Source: Alligator mississippiensis
Taxonomy: Eukaryota > Chordata > Crocodylia > Alligatoridae
Assembly (NCBI RefSeq): GCF_030867095.1
Contig: NC_081833.1
Span: forward strand, 76,389,395-76,453,394
Length of the DNA stretch: 64,000 nucleotides
Direction: 5' to 3'
The notes beneath the pieces are model-generated. The model was not told the origin of the DNA, did no database searches, and worked only from the letters and a program-made list of their open reading frames with translations. The translations under genes were made by a program, and so were the position numbers. Positions 49,252 through 58,430 of this stretch are shown piece after piece. Numbering within the stretch: the first letter of the stretch is position 1; each line of letters begins with the position of its first letter.

Positions 49252-49560
49252 CTATTTCCTCTGGGCTTTGACCTGGTTGTCGGGGGGAATGGCCTTCCCC
49301 AAGTGCTGGCCCACGGACAGCCCGTACTTCTGATCCTTCTGCTGCTCCTGAGCCTCTGCTTTCAGCTTGAAGCCCCCTTTGAAGCTCAGCTCAAAGCTGC
49401 TGCTGGGAACAAAACTGAGCGGTTTCTCCTCCCAGATGCTCCCCAGGCGCTCCTTCCAGCCCATCAGGATCTGGGAACGGACGTCTTCAGGCGTGTGGCC
49501 AATGCTGTAAGCGATTTGCGGCTCCAAGACTTGGAAGCCGCAGAAGTACAGCGTGCCGTT
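49252..49560 (-). CDS. NQO1: NQO1 exon 6 with stop
   Basis: This 309-nt coding part has acceptor cacctag. It encodes [19 protein letters not shown] through to VKAQRK and a TAG stop (49252-49254). It includes the NQO1-specific C-terminal extension. Confidence 0.96.
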   Translation of the reverse strand, partial: NGTLYFCGFQVLEPQIAYSIGHTPEDVRSQILMGWKERLGSIWEEKPLSFVPSSSFELSFKGGFKLKAEAQEQQKDQKYGLSVGQHLGKAIPPDNQVKAQRK

Positions 49561-52500
49561 CTAGGTGAGAAACACGGGAGTGCCAAGGTCGGTGTCTATT
49601 TGGGAAGAAGAGACATGGCCTCTTCCATCCAAGGCAACGCCGGGTGCTGGAGGAGGCAGACCGGGGACCAGCCAGCCTGGACTGCGCTGTGGTGTGCCCT
49701 ACATCCCCGGACTCCCAGACTGCAACGGAAGTGCACTTGGTCTCCTCAGCTGGGGCATGGCCCTCATCCCCCCCATGCTTCAGGAATTGGGGACTGGGTT
49801 TTAAATTCCCCAGCATCTGGGTCCTCGTGGGCTGCGCTAGTACATCCCGGCTGCTACGCAGCTGATATTGCACCCGGTGAGTTTAGGCCAAACAGAAAAA
49901 CCTCTTTAAGTCGCTGGTTGGTATGGGAGTCGAGCCATCTTAGATGCGTGGGTAAGCTAAAGCAGCCAGCTCTGAAACTCGAGTTCGTTCAGCTGCCAGC
50001 GTACCGGTGTCCACCCTCCTTCCCCCAGCCCGGACACGCAGCAGTTCCCTGCACAGGCTGGACCCCAGGAGAGGGAAAGTCCCTTTTCCAGGGTCCAGCA
50101 CAGGACTGTCGCCTTTGCTGTCTGTCCCCTGGGACCTTTTGAGGAGTAGACACAAATCCGCACTTTCCTCCCCTCCCAACAAGACCATCTCTAGCTTCAT
50201 TCCACGCTGCCTTCGGGGGCTCGGGCACCTTCCCGAGAAGGTGCCACTACCGGTTCCCTGCCGCGCGTTGCCTCCCTGGGTGTAAATCCGGTACCTGTAT
50301 TGGCCAGAGGAGGATGTTGACGTCCCCGTTGATGCCGTTGGGGGTGTACATGGAGCCCGCCCCGCCCGTGGTGAAGGAGAGCACGGCCTTCTTTTTCTGC
50401 GGGAGACAAGCCTCGGTCACATCCCGCGCGGCAGGTGCGAAGCACCAGGCTACAGCCCCGGAGCTACGCCAGAGCACGGGGAACGCCTGGCCTGGGGAGC
50501 TCAGCTCAGCTACGCCCCTGCACGTGCCCTGCCGGGCTTCCCCACCCCTTTGCCCGTTGCAGGCACGTGCAAGCGTCGCACCTAGCGGTCTCCCTCGGAG
50601 AAGGGAGAGCAGCGAGTCCGCAAAGCATATGTTCGGGTGAGACTCGAGCTGGCAGCTCCAGGCGGGTGGGAGCCCCCAGGACAGGCAGGGCAAGGGTAAA
50701 GCAAAGCGAGTACCCGTCCCCAGCGCAGCCTACCTGGAAGGGGCCCTGGTCGTACATGCTGGCATAGGAGTAGGCAAAGCCTCCTGTGAAAACCCGGTCA
50801 AACCAGCCCTTGAGGATGGCTGGCACCCCAAACCACTGGAGCGGGAACTTAGGAGGAAGGGAGAGACGGAGAGATTGCAGAAGGAGGTCAGGAGATGAGT
50901 CCTGCTTTTCTTTCCATCCGCGGTTGCTCCCTTGGCGAGGAAGGAGGTACCTGGAATATCACGAGGTCCGCAGCCTCCAGCTTCTTCTGTTCTGCCACGA
51001 TGTCGCTGCTCAGCCGGCCCTCCTTCCACGCCAAGCCCATCTCCACCGCGTAGTTGAAGTTGTTGGGATCCTTCGGCTTACCTGAGAGAGGAGGCAAAAC
51101 AGGACAGAGGTCGGTGCTGGGGACCGGTGCCAAGGAGCTCTGTGCTTTCGGGGGAACAGCGCTGCTCAGTACCGGTGATGTCTTCCCGGGACTGCACCGG
51201 GTTGAACTTCATGGCGTACAGGTCAGACACGGCGACGCTCCAGCCTTTCTTCTGCAGTGCGTCGACAGCAGCATCCTTCATGGCGTGGTTGAAGGAGGTC
51301 TTCTCCGCGTGCGCCAGCACGATCAGGGCTTTTTTTGCTGGAAGAGAGAGCGAGAAGCTGGAGCGCTTCCTTCACCGGAGGGAAAGGCGCCCCAAAACAC
51401 CGAGTTTCCCGATTCCCGAGACGTGGGCAACGCAGAGTACGTGCCCCCTCTCCCTGCCACCCCGGCAGATGGGATCTTGATAGGATCTCAGTCTGCGTGC
51501 CTGAAATGCAGGCGAAAGGATTGGAGGGGGATGCCCCATAAAAGTCTGGCTGCCTAAAGTGCAGGGCTTCGCTCAGCTCGTCTCCCGTCCCGAACACGCA
51601 AGCAAGCAGCGAAGGACCGAGCCGTCTCGGACCCCGGTGCCCTGAGGCTCACGACAAGAATTCGAGCAGCGTCTCGGGAACGTTACACGGAAGGAGCGGG
51701 CCCAGAGGGAGGTCCAGGCCATCGGGGACAGGCCGGATGGAGTCGGTGTGCCCAGCGATCGAGCAAGGTGGCAGGAAGGAGGAAAGATGAGCGTTTTTAG
51801 CCTCACTGAGCTGAAACCCATGCTGAATTCTTAGTCTGGACCGGCTGAGGCAGGTCTGAGGAAGGGAGGCAGCAAGTCACGGGCAGAGGCAGGAATTGGA
51901 TTTGTACTTGGGGATTAACTGGTGTCCGTGCCTGGCGTCGGACCAGTTGGGCTTTGCGTACAGAAGCTCGCGCCTCTACTTAACTTCCAAGGCGCCCCCT
52001 TGCCCTGCCTGGCTCCAGGCTAGCACGGCTCACCGCCCCGAGACGACTCGAGCCAACGTGCCGGAGGAGGCAGGAGCGGATCAAGGACGGGCCCTGCAGC
52101 GCTGCAAGAGGATGCTCTGCAAACAGCCCACGTGCTGCAGGGGCAATTGCAGCGCTCAGGGGTAAAGCAGGAGACGGCGTCGCGGACGGGGAAGGAGGGC
52201 AAGAAGGCACGAAGAGGGGTACGGTCGATGGCGTCAAAGGCAGCCGCCGAGTCCAGGGGGATGAGGGTGGGGGGCCAGGTCTGAGCTGCCAACGAGAGCG
52301 GCTTCAGTGGACATAAGGGACAGAGACCGGGATCAAGAGGAAACCATGCCGCAGCGCGGCCTTCATCAAACCACGAGATGAAAAGGGAGAGGAGGCAGTC
52401 GCAGGCGATGCACCCAGGGCCACGGCTGGGATCTTCACGTGGGAGCACCTTGGCACATCCGTGCTGTGAGGGGAAGGGGCGGGGGGGGCGGCAGGCGAGC

Positions 52501-53626
52501 GGAGGAGTCACCTGGGCAATTCGGGGGGAAGGAGGGAGGGAGCGAAGGGGGTAGACGAGCGGAGGGCCTTACGGGGAGCAACCAAAAGGAATTGCCTGTG
52601 GACGCAGACCTGGGCTGAGGAGCCAGCTGCGGCCAGGGCGGCCCCGCGAGGGTCCCCGCTCTCCGCACAGCAAGAAGACCAAGGCCCAGGCACGGCCGTA
52701 GAGGTTGGCACCTGTCGGGGGGTTACGCACCCCCACCAAGATCAGGGTGCAAAGGAGGAGCCCTCGGGACGCCGTGTTTCCCAGGGCTGAGGAGGGCTGT
52801 GCGGAGGAGCAGCGTGAGGGAAGGCAGCAAGGGCCGTCCACGGGGCAGGCGAAGCACCAACGGGAAAAGCTGGGGCATTGGGAGCTGGAGCGAGACCGGC
52901 AGGAGGAGGAGGCCGAGCCGGCGTTGCCCAAGCCCGGAGCCTCCGGCCTCCACGAGAGCATCCGAGCTGCCACGGAGGGGTCAGACCACGTCCGGCGTCG
53001 CACGGGGGCAGGGAGCAGAGGCCTTGTGAGCTGCACGAGTGTGGATCAACACTCGTGCTGGCTCGGTGTCTGGAGCGGTTGCACCCCGAGTCTACAAACC
53101 TCGGGCTGTCCCCCCGCACAGCCGTGACCCGCCACGAAAGGCCGGGCTTGGAGCCAGCGCTGTGAGGTGCCACGACCGGCTTGTCACCCCGCTGCCCCGC
53201 GGAGGGGGGTGGAGGTCCTGGGACTTCCCTGCGGGCAGCACATTTGCACCCCTTGGTGACTCCTGCCCTGGGCTGGTGTAACTTTGAGCGCTTACACCCA
53301 TTTCTCCAGCTACTGAGCTGGTTTAAAAAAGAAGACGTCGCATTTCCCCCAGGAACCCTGTCTGCCCAAACCCCCGCGACGGTGCCGCTGTGCGTGCAGG
53401 AGCTCCCCGGGGCGCCCTGGAAGAAGGAGTCTCCCCTTCCCCTTCTCTCCCCTCCGCTCCGCACTTCAGGTGCAGGCAGCCCTGGGGCAGGGCATTGCCC
53501 CTTGCCCCCTGCCCCTCTCCTCCATGGGCAGAGGGGCCCAGGGGCTGCGCTGCTGGGAGCCCCGGTCCAGCCCGGGCTGGGGCACAGCACAGCCCCTGCC
53601 CCTGTCCCCCGTCTCTTACCAGCCAT
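49252..53626 (-). CDS. NQO1: NQO1, NAD(P)H quinone dehydrogenase 1 (275 aa, six exons)
   Basis: A cytosolic FAD flavoprotein that reduces quinones by two electrons from NAD(P)H. Exons on the minus strand are 53626-53620, 51337-51173, 51081-50951, 50847-50734, 50396-50295 and 49560-49252, 828 nt in frame with GT/AG junctions. The product begins [19 protein letters not shown] (flavodoxin-fold phosphate/FAD region). It contains [12 protein letters not shown], Tyr127 and Tyr129 ([10 protein letters not shown]), Tyr156 and the Pro187 of LEPQ. The C-terminal extension ends [17 protein letters not shown]. That extension and the length separate NQO1 from the shorter NQO2 (231 aa in human). The active-site residue 162 is Asn (GINGD), where human NQO1 has His. 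Confidence 0.96.
50295..50396 (-). CDS. NQO1: NQO1 exon 5
   Basis: This 102-nt exon has acceptor cccgcag and donor GTACCG. It encodes [17 protein letters not shown] then [17 protein letters not shown]. It carries Tyr156 and the His-to-Asn change at 162. Confidence 0.96.
50734..50847 (-). CDS. NQO1: NQO1 exon 4
   Basis: This 114-nt exon has acceptor cctaag and donor GTAGGC. It encodes [20 protein letters not shown] then [18 protein letters not shown]. It includes the catalytic-site tyrosines 127 and 129. Confidence 0.96.
50951..51081 (-). CDS. NQO1: NQO1 exon 3
   Basis: This 131-nt exon has acceptor tctcag and donor GTACCT. It encodes [16 protein letters not shown] through [18 protein letters not shown]. 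Confidence 0.96.
51173..51337 (-). CDS. NQO1: NQO1 exon 2
   Basis: This 165-nt exon has acceptor cttccag and donor GTACTG. It encodes [20 protein letters not shown] through [19 protein letters not shown], the FAD-binding loop region. Confidence 0.96.
51338..53619 (-). other. NQO1: NQO1 intron 1, GC-rich, with RT relic
   Basis: The 2.28-kb intron has donor GTAAGAG and acceptor cttccag. It is very GC-rich and full of long overlapping open frames that arise from composition. The only recognisable content is a short reverse-transcriptase-like segment on the minus strand near 52170-52270. Confidence 0.65.
52170..52270 (-). mobile_element. Reverse-transcriptase relic, GC-drifted LINE fragment
   Basis: Minus-strand translation gives [20 protein letters not shown], with [10 protein letters not shown] at 52224-52253. 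This matches the RT motif A pattern L-D-x-S/A-A-A-F-D-x-x-D of vertebrate LINEs, followed at the expected distance by SCF in place of SWF. The surrounding frame has no further convincing RT motif, so this is a short decayed fragment. The family is undetermined. Confidence 0.4.
53620..53626 (-). CDS. NQO1: NQO1 exon 1 (coding part, MA|A)
   Basis: ATGGCTG followed by donor GTAAGAG. Only seven coding bases are present, as in the mammalian gene, whose first exon also codes for two and a third residues. The ATG context GCCATGG is a good Kozak match. The long frame reading on into the intron is not coding. Confidence 0.88.
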
Positions 53627-54164
53627 GGCGGGTCGGAGGCAGCCGGGCCGGTCCCAGCTTGCAGAGACACTTCCCCAAGGGCGGAGCCGGCTCCGGGAGG
53701 CGATGCCTCAGTGCTCAGCCCCACCCAGCTGCCCGCGGGGTCCTGCCGCCTCGCAGCAGCCTCCTGGGTCCCTGCGGCGCCCGGCGAGAGCCAGGGAGAC
53801 AACTCCCCAGTGACTTTCCCTTCTCCCCTTTGCGTTTCGTAACCCTCCCCTTTTTGCAGCCTCTCCTGTCTGCCTCCTCCGTGTCCTAGGGAAGCCCCCT
53901 GCTCCCCTCTGCCCTCCTCGCGCTCCTGGCTGAGCCGCGGGGACCAGAGTTATCCAGATGTGGAGGCACCGAGGGGCACGTCTCCCTTCGTCCTCCCGTT
54001 TGCCTTTTGGACCGCTGTTTTTAGGGGACTGCCCCAAGGACCCCTAGCTCTGCTCCCCATATGGGAACAGCTCGCGTCGAGCCCATCCAAGCAGAGGTCA
54101 CAGCCAGGTGGACCTATGTTAAATTGCCATTGAGCTGCCCCTTGGCTCGGTGCCCCGAGGCCCA

Positions 54165-54350
54165 CCCACCGTGCTCTTACCAATTTTGAATCATTTGGCG
54201 TCATTGGCAGACTTGGCCACCTCCTTTTCCAGATCATTTATGAACACGTTACACGGCACCGGCCCCAACAGACCTGGGGGACCCACTGCTTGCTTCTTTT
54301 CATCCCCAAAACTAACCATTTGTATTTGCTCTGTTTTCTATCTTTAAGCC
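54165..54350 (-). mobile_element. CR1 internal fragment
   Basis: The plus strand shows the antisense of CR1 RT sequence: 'catttggcgtcattggcaga', TTTTCCAGATCATTTATGAA, 'ggccccaacagacctggggg' and 'ctaaccatttgtatt'. I know this run of motifs from the middle of CR1 copies. It lacks the CR1 3' end. Confidence 0.65.
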
Positions 54351-54626
54351 ACAAGTGGAGGTTCCCTGCAATCCCGGTCTACCTAACCTCACGAAGAGCA
54401 GCTGATGGGGGCACAGGGCAGGAGCGATGCAGAAGTGCTGCTTCTGCACCGTGGAGCCGTGAGGATACGCAGCTGGACGGCAGACCTAGAAAGGGGCTAC
54501 CGAAAAGATAAACCTGCTACAGGTACATGACCAAAAATGCCCGAGACCCCCCTCACACCAGGTCCCCGGGCCTCTCCTCCTAGGCCTTTCGTAACGCCGA
54601 GCTGGCTGCTGGCCCGTCGCGCTGGG

Positions 54627-54635
54627 TGACTCAGC
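54627..54635 (-). promoter_or_regulatory. NQO1: Antioxidant response element (NRF2/AP-1 site) of NQO1
   Basis: TGACTCAGC sits in GGGTGACTCAGCTGAGCAAA. It matches the ARE core TGACnnnGC and contains a full AP-1 site TGACTCA. It lies about 1.0 kb upstream of the NQO1 ATG, in the 5' flank. Human NQO1 has the same core (GTGACTCAGCA) in its promoter and is a standard NRF2 target, so a functional role is likely but is inferred. Confidence 0.65.
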
Positions 54636-57600
54636 TGAGCAAAACCTGCCCCCAGACCATATCGTGTTTGCAGCGCTCCACCTGAATTAAATTGGGCGCG
54701 GCGCTATCAAACAGTAATGAACTCAAACAAAAGATCTTGCTCTGCGGCTGTGGGTGGAGAACAGCATTGCGTGAGTCCCGCGCACCTGCAGAGCTAAGTC
54801 ACGGTAGAGGTCATGGTTTTCAAAGGTGTCGACAGGCAGGGGGGTCCAGACCGGCACGCACGTTACGTGCAAGAACAGCAGCCTTTTCTATTGTTATGGC
54901 AATGGGAGAGCTTGAGCAGGGAGACTGTGCGGGCCTCAGTCGCTGCTATTGCTGTAGTCCTCCCAGGTTGACTGGGTGCTGCGCATGCCTGGGAGGGTGC
55001 ACCTTGCCGATCGCTGCCTGGCCCAGGGGAGAGCGTAGCAGACCCTGCCACTTCTTTTCCTGCCCAAGACCTTTCCAAAGCTAACTGTATGCCCATTTCA
55101 GAGCCTGGCTCCAGACGTTCATCTGCGCCGACGAGCCTGCAGGTCTCCGTGACTGCACCTGACTTCGAAGCCGGCACTCGGAAGCAAAAAGGGACTTTGA
55201 ATATTTGAGCTGCGGGGTCTGGCTGCAATCCTGAAATGCCCCTTGCAGAGAGGAACCTGCCACCTCTGTTCTGGCGCCTTGCGTAGCTCAGTTTGTACCT
55301 CGGGAGGGTACTGGGCTGCTTAGAAATGCACCAGAGGTGAATTAGTTACCTTTTCACTCTCCGCATTTAGCACCCTGTTCGCTAGAGAGCTGAACTAAGC
55401 AGCTCGTAAGGGCCAGCTCAAAAAGGCCAGACCCAGGGTGCAGGCCAGGGACACAGCGACGCCTAGGACCTGCTGCCCCAGTCAGCGGGTGTAGGCCAGA
55501 CCATGCTCCCACACTAAGAACTGAAGGGGAGCAGGTCCATGACCTGCGGCCGGGCTCCTCTGGCCTGGGGTGCTGCCCTATTGCTTTGCAGACTGGCCTT
55601 GCTGACCCCAGCCTCTGAACGAGCGACACGGGGGGCTGGGGCCTGTACCTGACCGTACGGCAGGTCGGGATGCTGCTGCCCAGTCACAGTGGGGCCCTGG
55701 AAACACTTTGTTGACTGTGGTTGGTATCTAGAGTAATAATTAGAGAAACAAGAGGGGGCCCCTGGAGTCCCCCCCCCCATTCCCATGGTCCTTAGTCCAG
55801 CCACAGGCAGCATAAACAAGCTAATTAAGCACCAGGCGAGTGTGCACACAAATGCTCACAGCCACGTGCAAGCTTCACTCGCCGGCTGGAGGTCCCAGAG
55901 CCCTGCTCAGCCCGATCCCTCTCCTCCTCCTCCTCAGTTGGCCCCCAAGGAAATGGGCTCTCAGCTCCCAGCAAGGCAGCACTGTGCCACCAATGTGACA
56001 GGAGAGAGGTCGCTGCCTTTCCCCAGCGCCTGAAACCAGGAGTGCAGATTTCCTCCAAGCACCAGCTCAGACCCATGCACTAAAACGCAGTAAGGGAAAA
56101 ACAGCGTGTGGCCTAAGGGAAGGGAAACAACGCCAAGGAATGATTTACAGCTCGCTGCCCTGGGCGGGCCGTGGACGATAAAGTTCAGCAATGCAAGCCG
56201 CCCCTGGCTCCACAAACGCCGCCCTGACATGCTGCTGGGTCCTGGCACGGCCTAGCTTTAGCAGCACTCCTCGGGCATCACGCCAACAAAGCATGACGGG
56301 CAAACTCCACTCTGCCCCACAGCTCCGCTTTCCCCCTCGGCAGGGAACTGCCCTCTTCAAAAAGCACGAGCAAAGGTCTTGCTGAAAGTGCGCAAGTTTG
56401 AGCGCAGTCCCGAAGACAGCGATGCACAGCTGTCTGCCGAGAGGGGCAGTTTCTGCATTTGAGAGGAACCCAAGAGCTGTCCCGCCCTGGGCATTGGGGT
56501 TGCAACCGTGCTGCTTTTTGTCAGAGCAGAGCAAACGCCATCAAAACTGACAGAGAAAGGAGTGTGGAGCCAAGTTATTCTCACTGAACGGTCACAGCTG
56601 GGTTAGCTCCAGGAAGGCTGATGGAGCGGAGAAAGGCAGGCAGGAAAAGGGGGTTTTGAAAACTCTGGAGATGCTTTTTTCCACTCAGTAACAAGCCACA
56701 AAGCCCAGCAGTGAGCAGCACCTCACCTGGAAGTGATGATCCAGCCCTAGAAAGGTCCTAAAGGAGGGATCAGTCCTCTCCAGCCTGTCTCTGGCCTGGA
56801 GCTCTTCTCAAAGAACCAGGGCACTTGGGGACCTGCACAAAGGGCTTTCCCATTAATAGCTGCCTTGCTCCCAGTTGGAGCACTCAATCCCAACTGGTCA
56901 CCCAGTTGCCAAGCCCTTTTGTGCCTGAACGTTGGCTTAGCTTTGCTTGCAGGCCAGGGCACTGATACGCGGAAAGCCTTGCTTCTGTCCACAGCGCTCT
57001 CTAAACGGCATCTTTGTTAACCATTCCTTTCCATGCTTTCTAGCCACTGCTGCTCTGCCTCTGTGCGCCAACCTCGTACCCAGCCTAGGCCAGGAGGAGA
57101 GACTTGCTCTTCGTTTCCCTCTGCAGCCAAGCCAGCGGACAGGTAAGAAATAGCTCGATAGAGAAAGCATGGTACTGGCCAGGCCCTGGGGCTGCAGCTG
57201 CTCCCTGTCTTACAGGACACTGTACATTGCTCCAAGCTAAAGCAAAGTATTTGCTCCTGCTATAATATCAGCACTTTGTCAAGTGGAAACAAAGGACAAG
57301 TATTTGCCTCTGTATCCAGCTCCTGGTTACAGCCTGACAGTGTTGCTCCGGCAGGCAAATCAAAGGGGAGGGCTACTGCAATGCTGCACCTGCCTCTGCC
57401 CAGGTGTGGGCCCTTCCCGCACTACACGCCATCCTCGGGCTGGGCAGGCGTGTCCCTGCCGTGTGCAGAGTCCCTTGTCCATTAGATTTGCATGCAGCAT
57501 GCTCCTGCCACTGGGGTGCTGTGCACCAGCAGGATGGGAGATACATCTGGGACTACAAGAAAACAGCTCAAACTGCAGCAAATTCAGCTGTGCATGTGTC

Positions 57601-57879
57601 CACTAATTCCAGCACTGGGCTGGACACCTTTGCACCCCAACGGGAGGGCATCCTGCATCTTATAAACAGGAACAGGGGGAACCACAGCAAGAGGTACAAG
57701 CCAAGCACAAGAGCCCGCATGCAGCAGTCAGCTGAGCAGCAGCTGCCTTTGCAGCACTGGTAGGCTGCAGTGCCTCAGGACACAGATGCTCTTTCTCCAC
57801 ATGCCGTCTTAGAGCATAAGAATTAACCACAGAACTCTCTCAACTGCAAGCGAAACAGCCACGGACTGCCATGACCTTA

Positions 57880-57885
57880 TTTATT
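57880..57885 (-). promoter_or_regulatory. NOB1: Poly(A) signal AATAAA, NOB1
   Basis: The minus strand reads CTTTTAATAAATAAGG, 276 nt downstream of the NOB1 stop codon. This predicts a short 3'UTR of about 0.3 kb. Confidence 0.7.
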
Positions 57886-58160
57886 AAAAGCACTGAAGTG
57901 TCCACTGCTGCCACGCAGCTAGAAGCAAGCAAAAATATACAGCCAGATCCAGTTCGATAGATGCCTCACGTCAAAAGAGGCCTGATGCTCTATGCACCCG
58001 GGTGAGCATGGAAAGCAGTGGCACCGGGGCCTTCCCAGTGCCACCAGCTCGGGGTCTGCACAGGGGGACCCAGCGAGAAGCCTCGCTCTCGCATGCGCAT
58101 CAGGCATGAAAATGTGACTTATTGCTCAGCTGACCCAAGCAGACGGCTCTTCCTCTCCCT

Positions 58161-58430
58161 TCACCGCTTCTTCACGAACTTCCTCGTAGCGGTGTTGGGA
58201 TTCATGCGGCGCCGGCCTGCACCCAGGGCCGCATCCCGGATGCGCAGGTTGGCTGCACGGCTGTAGATGTCGTTTTCTGCAAAGGGAGAAACCCCCGCGA
58301 TGTAGTCAGGGTCGAAGACGTTGGTTTTCTCCCTGGCTTTTCGGGAAAGCCGCTGCTGCGGGAACTGCTGGTCCTCCACCAGGTGAGGGTTGCTGGCGTG
58401 CTTCCCCCCTTGGGGAGCGGGCAGGGGGTA
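58161..58430 (-). CDS. NOB1: NOB1 exon 9 with stop
   Basis: The 270-nt coding part has acceptor ctgcag and a TGA stop at 58161-58163. It encodes YPLPAPQGGKHASNPHLVED through KTNVFDPDYIAGVSPFAEND to the basic end RKFVKKR. Confidence 0.96.
   Translation of the reverse strand, partial: YPLPAPQGGKHASNPHLVEDQQFPQQRLSRKAREKTNVFDPDYIAGVSPFAENDIYSRAANLRIRDAALGAGRRRMNPNTATRKFVKKR

Larger units (their letters stand above)
53700..57860. other. Intergenic region between NQO1 5' end and NOB1 3' end
   Basis: The region contains the NQO1 promoter side (CpG-rich up to about 53900), a CR1 fragment (54165-54350) and an antioxidant response element (54627-54635). From 54700 to 57860 I see no gene, RNA gene or recognisable transposon. 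Open frames there are short and mutually overlapping. Confidence 0.55.

Noticed and set aside
49303-50142. 279-codon plus-strand frame
   Set aside because: It is the antisense shadow of NQO1 exon 6 and intron 5. It has no domain.
52742-53626. 294-codon minus-strand frame starting at the NQO1 ATG
   Set aside because: It is read-through of exon 1 into intron 1. A GTAAGAG donor lies seven bases after the ATG and the spliced product gives a complete NQO1.
49252-53626. Alternative identity NQO2 suggested by Asn in the GINGD motif
   Set aside because: The protein has the C-terminal extension and length of NQO1, a protein sequence closer to NQO1 throughout, and lies in the NQO1 locus between NFAT5 and NOB1.
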